In this document: positions 11,443 through 22,180 of the stretch, one piece after another
Layout of the letters: each line of letters starts with the position of its first letter
Numbering within the stretch: the stretch's first letter is position 1
NCBI GenBank assembly: GCA_003640385.1
Contig: RCAB01000014.1
Span: 248,001-312,000 of the forward strand
Length of the DNA: 64,000 nucleotides
Source: Setaria digitata
Lineage: Eukaryota > Nematoda > Chromadorea > Rhabditida > Setariidae
Direction of reading: 5' to 3'
Notes under the pieces: generated by a model
The model's input: the letters and a program-made list of their open reading frames with translations, nothing else
The model's database searches: none
Told to the model about the DNA's origin: nothing
Translations under genes and position numbers: made by a program

Positions 11443-13687
11443 ATTGAATATACGAGTGCACCGGGTTCTTTTTGCCAATTTTTCCATACAGGGAAAACTC
11501 AAAAATGACCGACCACCGTCCCTAAAAATGTATCTAATTTCATCACTTCAAAGTACAATGGTTTTCTGGGACTTCACACTTGCAACTAAAGGACATCATA
11601 TTTCAAAGGGAATATGAATTATCACACGAATAGGAATGAATCTCAGCGACATTTTCCATTACTTTTTTTATACTGCTCCCGACGAACTACACCTAACAAC
11701 CAATCTCATTACTATGCTGATAATATAATAACGAATATACTACTGGAAAAGAAATGCCTGGAAAACCGATCGGTAACTTGACAGCTTGTCAGGAGGGTAA
11801 AAATTTGTTGCCGTCCGTTCCAGTTTTACCCACCATTCAATTTTCTTTTTTGATATGTTGAGCCGTTAGCCAACTTGTGCCAAAAAGAAAAGATTCAAAC
11901 GGAAATTCATTTCAAGGTCAGATATATTGCTTTTATTTTCTCTTTCTCAATGCAAGAGATGAAGCAAAGGAGTGTCAGCGTAAGCCGACATGTGATAAAA
12001 CAAAGTGCTGCTGCGTTTTCATTTTCTGGCTGGAAGCATCATTCAAGGAATTAAAACAAACAGAAACATGGATACATATACACACCCATCCATATAGAGA
12101 GATATGAAAGCTTTTAAACGTTGAAAAACAGAATATAAATAATTTAAGGAGAAAAAAATTGCAAAAACTGATGCGATTTGTACGGGAAAATGACGAACTA
12201 CAGAAGATTTGCTATCGATGAGAATTCTAAAACAATAATTTGCATATATTGTGTACCAAATACCACAGTAAACTTTATCACTCATTTGTCACCTCTATTA
12301 CCTCAAGCTAACAATTGTCAATGTACCAAATCTTCCATTTAGGACCTCATGAAAAGGCCCTCCTTTCCGCTTCCATTGTATCATCGAGAAATGACAACAT
12401 GTTTCTGAATTTTTTCGGACCAAATGACCAATTGAAGTTTAAAGCCATAAAGTTTTGGAAATTTTTTAAAAGTTAGAAAATTTGCTATTACTACAAAAAC
12501 CAGAACACAAGAAGCAATAGGAAACCTTTGGTACAATCATAAAACTAGCACACCGAAAAACTTTTGGGACTACCATAATAGGTTGAGAAATCGATACAAA
12601 CTTCAGCGAATGGCCCGCTGGTGTCAATATCAAACTTTGACCCTAATCGTACACCGGAATTTCTTTGAATACCAACGAGAGCAAAACAAATACCTCTAAA
12701 ACAACAAAATCAATAGTAAATAATTTGACAAAAGTGATTATACTAAAGAAACACAAACATTTAAACAAAAAAGCCATGTTTACATTGCTCACCAAAACCT
12801 AAAAGAAAGTTGATGGTACCCACAAAAAAATCTCGACAGATATAAGTATGAATTACAGTGAGTTTGGACATAATTTTAGTAAAACTATTTATAAGTAGTA
12901 ACTTTAAACATGAGCATTTCACGCACAAGCTTTCTCCTTTTCTTCTAAGCAGCTGTTTTCGACAGCAATTTCTACCCTCACGTCAAATAAGTAACCCCAC
13001 TCCTGCATTCATAACTGCATTTCTCGTATTTCTGGGCTCCAATTCAAAACGGAAAAAAAAAAAAATAAAATCACATGCACCCCTATTTTCTAAAATAAAA
13101 CTGAGCGAAATTCATTACTGTCGTTTCTAAGCAATGAAATAAAAACGATAAAGAAAGTACTGCCATTTAGAAAAAAAAAAAAAACTCCAAACAATTTCTT
13201 ATTAATAATAGAAATGTTTGTGACGATAATTCCAAAAGATTGAAATTTGATGGACAGAATCTTCAATGTGCTTCAAAAAGGTTCTTAACAATATACGCCA
13301 CTCGAAAGCCATCAGCGTAGAGTAAAGAGAAATTAGATAATTATTTGCTTTTTTTCCTAACATGTTATATTAAATTCCTCTAATATGAGAAATAAAACCT
13401 ACTGTAGAAGAGTACATTTCATGCAAACCACTTGCATGCTAAGTTAAACTAATCGCCCAAAGTTACAACAAAACACTATGCTTCGTAGTTTACTGCAAGC
13501 CTTTCCTTTTTAGTCACCCCTAGTTCTATATAAGTGAAAAATAAGAGACAAAAAAAACTACATGACAAAGTATTTCGTCCAAACAGAATAAAGAAAATCA
13601 AGAGAAAATATATATATATATAAAAAAAAAAAAAAAATGTTTCCAACTACGAGTGAGCAATACACAAACAAGAAAGAAGCAATTTGC

Positions 13688-13725
<38 letters not shown>

Positions 13726-14145
13726 CTATAGGATACCACATACTCAATTTTGACATTTTCGCTTTTATAATTATCACACTTATAATCGATTTTATCCTAA
13801 AAATATATTATACTGAATAGCGACGGAATGCTTCACGCTTTTACATCCAGTATGAGGATACGATGGAGCTAGCGAAAGTTCAACCTTTTCTTGATGGAAA
13901 AACATTCTATCTTTAACTACCAATGTAAGTAAAGAGTTTCAAAAAATCCAATGTATGACAAAACCAGTAGAAAACTTCTGTAATGTTATTTTGGTTTTTG
14001 CCATTGCAAATGACAGAGAGCAATTAAACATTTCTAAAACACCGAAAACAATCACAAACTGTTGCAGTCGAAAGTAAAAGGCACGCCCTGACGAACAGAA
14101 CAAAATTTCATACTTTTGCAACAACTTCAGCCCCAGTATCATTCA
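11443..14145. other. intergenic, low-complexity
   Basis: The convergent interval between the PP1 targeting-subunit gene and the ZCCHC-like gene. Only short scattered frames and A/T-rich microsatellites are present; nothing codon-like with usable splice sites was found. Confidence 0.5.
13608..13637. repeat. (AT)n dinucleotide repeat followed by poly(A)
   Basis: An AT dinucleotide run (13608-13621) is directly followed by about 16 A. A simple sequence repeat. Confidence 0.85.
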
Positions 14146-17100
14146 TCAGTAGGAATTTGGAGCTGGTGGTGGAGTGGAGAAATTTGTTGAAGGTGGTGAA
14201 ACGGAATTATTGATCGATGCAACACTTCCCGTCATTTCGGATGGTAAAGTGGTAGAACTCATACTCGTCGTCATATTATTATATTCAATCCTATATTCAC
14301 CTGCAATTTTATTTCGCTTTCATTAATTCAAACCATTTAATTCCCAGTCTCAATCAAATAAAAGATATTTAGTACATGGCGATGCATAGGAAGTTCAGTT
14401 TAATGACAACGTAGTAGCATGGGTTCTCAAATATGATTTGCAGCCTAAAGTTCCTCAGTACGAGAGTATAATTCCCATGATTTCGAAAAAAAACAGTAAT
14501 TTACGCTCTTAAAAAAGAAAGTCAAAAGAGATGAAAATAGAACCATATTTCATTAACTCTTCCGGATCTTTTTGTTAAGGAATTTTATGTTACTCACAGA
14601 CTTCAAATCATAATAATGACTCCAGAAAACTTACCACTTGCGATAATTTGGAGCATCGTTGGTTGAGTACAGTATGCAAATGGATGACGACCAGCACAGT
14701 TGCAACATGATAAACCATTGGGATTTGGAGGTAGTGAAAGTAGAGATGGATAAGCTTGGACATTGGTGGTAGTAGCCAGCAGAGATAACGGCCGTGCTAG
14801 TGATAAAAGCGGACCACGGGGTGGAGGAGGTACATTTGCCATTGAAAACGGCGGACAAGCTACACTGGTACAACCCATCATACCAGCAGAACAAACAGTT
14901 GTTACAGGTAAAAATGTAACGGATAATGAAGGATGACATGCAGGTGTTTCAGATAAAGGTGGGTTGGACGATGAAGGAGTATTACTGCTTGTTGGAGGCT
15001 TCTGAAAATAGAAAAAATGATTCTAAAATTAACCAAGACAATGCAAGACACGTCGCTGAGGGTACATGAAAAAAATGGCAACAGTGGAATAATTTCAATA
15101 CTAACCAGCCGTAACTACAAATATAACAGTTGCGCTGTTACAAAGGTTAGCTTTCCTTTTACCTAATAACAATTCAAAATTTCTCCTTTGCTTGGAGATA
15201 TATTTTTCTCGTGTCTTCTTTTTTTTTTTTCTTTGCCTTCAGCTCGAATTAAATGACGGTGTTATCTCGCTTTTAGAAGGATGATGACTTTATCTTACTT
15301 ACTTTCAAATCAATAAGAGAAGGCAAAGAACGCGATAATAGCGACTGAGGAGCCGATGTAAGTGAACAGCTCTCTAACCGCGATGGATAAAAGAAATCAC
15401 GCACTATTGGGCAAACCAGGACACGAGCTGGAAGATCTGGCAGTGCACTGCAATAAATTCCCAGTCAATAATGTCATTAAAGTTCTCTAACAAAAAATGC
15501 AACATGCATAATGGCCAAATAGCAAGATTATTACACATATTTCCGGAGAAAAATTCGTCTATACTTATCCCACGCCAATTTCAAGACTTGTAAATTTTGA
15601 CTTATGGACATTAACTGTAAAAAACCAATACATTACCGAATATAACCCAAAATAGAACTAGGCTGTGAACGATTAAGATAAGGAAGAACACGTGGATTGC
15701 CCGTTTGAGCTCCTGCTTCACTCGGGAAACTGTCCAATAAACGATTATGTAAATCAGCGATCTGATCAGCTGTCCTGACAATATAGGATGTTTTCATGTC
15801 ACTCCATTCGATCTAGAAAAAAAATATTACTGAAGTTATTCAGTACGAGCACTAAAAAGAATATGACTGACTGCTTCTAGACGGCTAGCGCTATGGCAAC
15901 AATAAATTTATCACAGACAAATGCATAAAGACATAGCGTTTTATTTTTGATTAACCAAAGCATAATTAGAGTACGAGTAGTAGAAAGTTTTTAAAAATAT
16001 ACCGCTATTGAGAAGATGTTCGGAGAACAATCGTCATTCGCAACTTCAGCGTCCAAATGAGATATGACAACCGGTACATCATCATTTTCAGACGTAGAAG
16101 CTTCGCAACTCTACAAAATCAGTCGACCAGTTATAACTCAAGTTTACACTGTACTATTAACTTTCAGAAGAAATAGCATCGCCCTCTACGGGAAACCTAA
16201 AAGAAAATAATGTGTACTAACACGAAAAATACGTTAAGTCCAAGGTTAGGCAAACAGTGGATAACTGACTTCAAAAAGGAAGCCAGCCATAAGCTTGTAC
16301 CTTAAATATTAGGGTCTGGCTATTTAGTAGTGGCAGCAAGACTCAGAACAATATTCAGTGTCAAATGTTAATTATATCTATAGAGAATATTAATTTGCAT
16401 AAATCACCTGTTTCTCAACCGGAGCAGCCGGCTGAGGGGATAACGTCTCTAAGTATGTTCGAAAATTCTCAAGTTTGATTTTATGCTCCACAGAGAAAGC
16501 TGCATGATGTTGCGCTGCAGAAACCGCCATACGCAACTGAAAAAAAGGTCCTAAATACAATGTTCCCCTTTCCAGTACTTAAAAGAATCATAGTAGGTCT
16601 CTCTTATTTCCTACCTCTCACAGTATAAGTAGAAACCCTGAACAAGCTTTCAAACTAAAACTTATTCAAAAAAAAAAAATAGAGTAGCAACCATGGAATG
16701 TATCAAGTCAACATTTCTATATTTAAAAGAAAAAATTATAGTGTTCTAATTAAAATAAATAAGTATGCAACCGAGTCCAATATTTCCTCCTTCTCGAGAG
16801 GTGATTTGTTAGCAGACGCAGTAATAAGTTCATCATATAATCGTTCTATCAGCCTAAAATATCGCACATTAATTTACTTACGAGAAAAGTAATCAGTTCA
16901 AGGAATATAAAATGAAAGGAAATAAACATTTGATTCGACAAAATACACAGAAGTGAGAGGGTGAGTTAAACATTTAGGAAGCATTAAAAAAAAAATACCG
17001 CATATAGGCGGTAGCTGCTGGACGGTTTGTTGAATGTAAAAGGCACAACATCGGAAAGGCAAGTTCCAGAAGTCGAGCGTATGAAGCTGATTCTACAAAA

Positions 17101-18991
17101 TTTTGTAGGAAGTAAGCATCATTGTAGCGTAATTCATACTGTCGAAGATACAAAGATTTTGATCGTACGGCTGTTTCCACACATGTTCCTATGTATCTAC
17201 AAATAAAAAGATATAACTAAGACAAGAGAAAAGACTAATCGATAAATTCTACAGAAATGGACTGCATATTATAAACACATATAAATGTTACCCTAAGTGA
17301 AGACAAATCCAAGATTACTAATTTTAATCAAAACTACTGGCTAACAAAAGATAGGTAGATTACACAGAAACATCATTGCTTTAATGAGAGTACGAGAATT
17401 TCATCAAATATTTTTTCAGCAGTCTAATATAATATGTTTGTTTTAAATAAAACTTCGAACAGCTCAGTCATACATTCCTCAATTATTTTATTATGGTCAC
17501 CATATTGCAAATTTGTTTATCTACTCAGCTCAGACTGTTAATAACTACAATCTGAAGTATGCGGACACAACGTCTTTCATGTACCAACCTTTGCTCATAA
17601 GCATTCAAACATTGGATTACTTCTGCAATAGCTTCAACTCGCTGCCATCGCTTCATCTTACACATAGCCAATAACAGATCTGAGCTTGCACCATCCACTT
17701 AAATTATAAATTATGCAGACACAGAAAGATAAAGCGATCTTCATGGGTCAAAATCAAAGGTAGCATAAATTCAAATTCCTCTAAAAAGAAAAAAGTAAAG
17801 AATCGCCGACTTTAATGAGAAATTTCACCTGTTTGTGTACTAACAGAGCAACTGGATTCCTTCTCAGTCATTAGTGCAACACTTCGCCTTTCAACACATC
17901 GTAAATCATCAGATTCGATTTCCTGTCCGGATCCAGATAAAAAGCCATCCTCATCCGGATCACCCGAAACAACACTACCGGCAGAAGCAGAACCAGTTTC
18001 TCGACTTGCACTTCTTGGAATACAGTTCCCATTCATGTTAGGCTAAAATTAAAGTGACAGAATACCTGACTTCTCCTTAACACAATATTTTGATATTAGA
18101 TCACCAGTACTCTCTCAGATTTCCTAATCATTTAGGGGAAGAGAATCTTCTGATAGTGACTGCAAAAACAAAAAAAAAAAAAAAAATGTAGTTGTTTGGT
18201 CTGCTTAATGGTAGACCACTATGATTTACATAAAAATTACCGCGGTATTACTGCTGACAGCATTTTTTTTATTGGTTTCGTGACTAAAATGATTATTGTA
18301 CTGTTTTGATCTACGATGGAAAGTCGTCGTCATGGAAGAATAATCGGAATCCATAAGACTTCCATTGCGACATAAACTGTTTACATTCGAAAACTGGCCA
18401 CGATAAGAGCCATGTCCAAAATCACCGGAGTTGTATTGTTGCACACCCTATCAAGTCTACCTTTATAAGCCATTGTAAAACAAAGCTTATTGAAGATTAG
18501 CTGTAAATTTAAAAAAAAAAAAGGTGAAACCTAGAACGATAATGCAAAATACAATTTGAGAATAATGAAATCAAATGGGAATGAACAGAGACCAGCTCCA
18601 GAAGTAATTGAATAGAAAATTTCTCTACTTTTACCAGAAGTATGGGTAGTATTACTCGGTACTATTAAGTCCTGAATATTTTTCCTTGAAAACTTCTACG
18701 TCATTTTCTTACTGATGAGTTCGTCACTAAATATGCTGTTATAAATTTTAAGAAACTATTCTGACAATTGATACGGTAGCAAATGATGAAATTTGGAACA
18801 AAATATATAATCTCGAATTCTTGTAAATCCATTTTATATTTCTATGACACAGAAACGATACTGCGAAGACACGAATATGGATAGAAAGCTTTGTTTCCAA
18901 CAAACAATATTTCGAAAAAAGTCATAAAACTTACATTTACCTCAGCAAAATGATTCCTCCTGCTGGTGCTTCGCTTCTTTCTACCCACCAT
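14146..18991 (-). CDS. ZCCHC14/ZCCHC2-like zinc-knuckle protein with PX-like domain
   Basis: Twelve exons in perfect phase give 646 aa: 18991-18941, 18447-18241, 18042-17829, 17697-17589, 17196-16999, 16853-16772, 16536-16408, 16110-16003, 15812-15637, 15447-15303, 15001-14635, 14300-14146. After a Ser-rich N-terminus (1-155), residues about 160-350 match the conserved helical region of vertebrate ZCCHC14/ZCCHC2 (landmarks QRYIGTCVE and AAQHHAAFSVEHK). A PX-like domain follows at about 395-500 (IEWSDMKTSYIVRTADQI, ALPDLPARV, PIVRDFF). Near the C-terminus come Pro/Ser-rich sequence, a zinc knuckle CCNCAGRHPFAYC and the family's post-knuckle strand EYRIEY. The human members recruit non-canonical poly(A) polymerases TENT4A/B to RNA; a similar RNA-tailing cofactor role here is inference. 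The ATG lies 12 nt after acceptor TTCTTGTAG. The knuckle is one residue shorter than the usual CCHC spacing. Confidence 0.83.
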
Positions 18992-20203
18992 TTCAATGAA
19001 ATTGCTACAAGAATATCACAATTACGCTCTATTCCCACTACCGGTCATATCCCACTAAATTTATACAAAAGAACACTTTAAAACTAAGAAGTCTTCCCAG
19101 AAAACTAATTCGGAGCAGTTAGCATTGTAACCTTATGAGAAAATCTTTTGCTCACCTGCAACTCTGCCTAGCAATGCTCGACCAAGTTGAGAACAAGAAA
19201 TTGCACAGCGGCCTCGACACCTGCTGGAATATGGAATTAAGGTAGCCAGATATCTCTCAAAAAAAAATCTGACATTTACAGTGGATTCCCGCGGTGTCTC
19301 GAAAGTTTATTCCTCGTGAATGGTAAGCAAAGCTCTCGTTAACTATGAACACACCGCACACCGTTCACCGTTCAATCCGTTCAGTAGCTCCAACTGTTCA
19401 GAAATAGTTCCCAAACTATCTCCATTTTGTTAATGCCACTTTTCTTTTTCCAATTACCTAACGATATGCCACAATCAGAGAGCTTAAAATATACCACACC
19501 ACATCAAACAATAGTAATCTCTGCAAAGCTGCCAACTGAAAAAGGTAGGAAATCGATTCATTGGCACGATAAAAAAGCGGAATAATTTGAAGAAATATGA
19601 AGGTATGAAATTTTATCCAACAAAAAATGATATCATATTTGTTTCCAGGAACATATCAATGCATTTAAAATTAATCCAAGGATTGGTGAATATTTTGAAA
19701 AGTAATTAAATGTTGCAGTGAGCATAACGGAAATAATGGAGAAAGCGATGCACCACTTACTCAACTATTTCTCTCCACAGAGTGATAAGCATCCCTTTAG
19801 ATCCACCACACTATAGATTCATGACTTTGTCTTCTATAGGAACAAAATTTTTTTTTTTGGAATTTTTAACAGTGCAACTTCTGAGCCTTTTGTTCTCACA
19901 TGTAATAAAGTTAAAATACCAAAGTTTCAAATAACGAATGATATTAGAATACTTTAATATGAAATCCTTTCCATGTTAACTAAATTACCTGTATAATGTC
20001 AGCTTAACATTATCTACATCACACTGCTAATTATAAATTGCAAACATGACAATTGAGCGTTAATATAACGCAAGCCAACATATTTATAAGCAAAGATTAA
20101 AAACATAAAGGATCAAAAGCAGAGGACAAGATAAACGAATGAAAAGAAAAGCGGAAAGCTTACCAACTATGGTAAAAGTACAGCTGTTTATAGAAACAAA
20201 GTA
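18992..20203. other. spacer between DHFR and the downstream ZCCHC-like gene
   Basis: About 1.2 kb between two genes on the same strand. No exon is supported. It is short enough for a filarial-type operon but also long enough for an independent promoter; the sequence does not decide. Confidence 0.45.
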
Positions 20204-21172
20204 TCATGCGGGAGTATCTATTTTAACACGATATATTTCATATCGATATCGAATGCTCTTTTCCTCTTGTACTTCTTCCAGTTCTGCATCTTTCGTGAAA
20301 CGACTGTAATCCACTTCTGGGAAAAAGACGTCAGCCGAAAAGTCACCCTCCACACGAGTGATATATAGCTGCAAAATCTCCATACTATCAAAAAGAAAAA
20401 AGTAAAAGATAAGTTGGACTTAATGAAACCAAAAAAATGCCACAATTCACACAAAGCAACAAAGCTCGATACTGCAGAAATTCAAATTTCCGAGATTAAA
20501 CAATAAAAAAAGCTGCCTTATTTAGAAATGGCGAACTAAGTCCGAGTTCATAAACTTCTCGACCGCCAATGTTCCATATTGTCTCAATATTCTCCATACT
20601 TTGTAGCAAATTTATTACATCCTCGAAGTTTCGAGCTACTATAATATCCTTATCATCAATTTTTTCTATCTGTAAAAACTTAGGAAAAAAATTTCAGCCC
20701 AGTTCTGACAATTTCTAAAGGAAATCATAGTAAAGGTGACTTATACTATAACATCTTCTCTTCAGAAAAACTACAACTAAAATATGAGACGAAAACGGCT
20801 TCAGTATTTCCAAATAATTCATGAGAAATGGAACTACACTACAGAGAAAAAGTGTAAAAGTTACACAGACTTCGTAGAATTTTCCCATAGCGATTTTCAG
20901 TTCTTTAAATTACGATGATGAAAAAATACCTTCCTACTGAGGACGACATTTAGACGATTCTTTAATGGCCGAAATTTCGTTGGAATACTCTGCCAAACTT
21001 TTCGTCCCATTACAACCGCATTCCTCTTCCCCTTGTCCAACGTTGCCGTAGTCAGCTTTGCAAATCGAGCCATTTCTGCAGGTAGACACCACGGCATACC
21101 ACCGTCTCGACCGATTCCTCCGCAGCTATCTACAGCAACGATTATGTTCATCGGGATAGTTCTAGTAGTCAT
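20204..21172 (-). CDS. dihydrofolate reductase
   Basis: Reduces dihydrofolate to tetrahydrofolate with NADPH, feeding thymidylate and purine synthesis in the cytosol. Exons 21172-20930, 20669-20517 and 20368-20204 encode 186 aa, normal for a monofunctional animal enzyme with no thymidylate synthase fusion. Visible signatures are the N-terminal strand [14 protein letters not shown], the substrate/cofactor loop [14 protein letters not shown] with catalytic acid Glu33, the NADPH motif [25 protein letters not shown], the [10 protein letters not shown] cofactor loop and the C-terminal YITRVEGDF...YRYEIY strands. The acidic residue is 5 positions after the Trp, the bacterial-type spacing, against 6 in the human enzyme. 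Intron 2 starts with GC instead of GT, but splicing there restores exactly the residue spacing of the family. The ATG is 7 nt after acceptor TATTGCAG. Antifolates act on this enzyme in other organisms. Confidence 0.93.
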
Positions 21173-21283
21173 CCCCTCTCTGCAATACTCTCTTGAGTTT
21201 AGACCGCTGCTAACACGGAAATGATTGATAAGAAAGACAGAAAAGATCGATTATTGCTGATTACAGAGGTTACGGTCCATGAC

Positions 21284-21457
21284 ATGCTGACAGTAGCTGA
21301 GCTCAGGTCTCCAATACTCCATTATTCATCGACTCCAGTCGAGTCGTTTAATCATCCAGACATTTCGTCACTGGCCATCTCATCGCTACTCTCCCGCACT
21401 TCCCAGAGCCCCGGAAGTCCCCAGGCAGCCTTCCTGTACAACCCCCTACAAGCGTAA
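21284..21457 (+). CDS. candidate short Ser/Pro-rich ORF (57 aa), unknown
   Basis: An open frame with ATG at 21284 and stop at 21455-21457, in the DHFR/THADA-like spacer, in a patch clearly less AT-rich than its surroundings. The frame stays open through a Ser/Pro/Leu/Ala-rich reading (for example SSLAISSLLSRTSQSPGSPQ), and the ATG lies about 17 nt after an acceptor-like TGATTACAG, the same arrangement as real starts in this window. It could instead be the last exon of a longer gene, because the frame is also open upstream of the ATG. No family is recognised, and it may be part of a 5' regulatory region. Low confidence. Confidence 0.3.
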   Translation: MLTVAELRSPILHYSSTPVESFNHPDISSLAISSLLSRTSQSPGSPQAAFLYNPLQA

Positions 21458-22158
21458 CAGACGAGCGAACCTCATCTCTAAGACCAAAATCCATGAAAAT
21501 AACAGAAATACGGCCCATAGAAATAGAACTGGTTGTTAGATTTGCTGGTAGTGTTTCCTGGGGGGAGCAAGTGAGTGTCTTCTCTGACTGAGAAGGTAGA
21601 CTTAGACTGCATTAATTCTTCCTGCAAGTCCCAATGAACTGCTAAAACTGCCATAATGACGAGTCGTTTTGTAGGATGACCATCGATTGTGAGAAGCCGA
21701 AATGTTACGACTTAAGTACAACGTCAGTTTCCTGTTTCTCTTTCCTGTTCCGGAAACCGACCAAAGATTGGTTCGGAAAGTGCTGTGCTGGACATGATTG
21801 TTTTCTGTTGGATGCATGCATTCCCGCTATATTACATCTTTCCCAGAGGTGCTATTAATCTTGATTAGAAACTGAAGTAACATTGATTCACATGTGAAAT
21901 CCTGAGGTTAAAAGCATCATATAAAGAGTATCTTCTACATACTTCCCGGACAACAGCCGGAATCTTAAAACAGGCAGCACAATAGCAATGGTGCCGTCAA
22001 TATCACCAACAATGAAAGTAATAGCAAATTAACACCGGGATTAATGAATTACTGATAATGATACAACCATTGTAAGACAATAATATAACCATTACTAGAC
22101 ATCTGATATATGGGAACAATCAATCAACTCTGTGCACGTAATGAAATGATATTTGTAG
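21458..22158. other. remainder of the DHFR/THADA-like head-to-head spacer
   Basis: No exon is supported. With 21183-21283 this stretch must hold the promoters of both divergent genes. No TATA-like or CCAAT element stands out reliably. Confidence 0.4.
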
Positions 22159-22180
22159 GCATTCCAACAATTCAAGTGTT

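Noticed and set aside
14631..14939. 102-codon minus-strand open frame
   Set aside because: Shadow of the zinc-knuckle exon (15001-14635) of the ZCCHC14-like gene in another frame.
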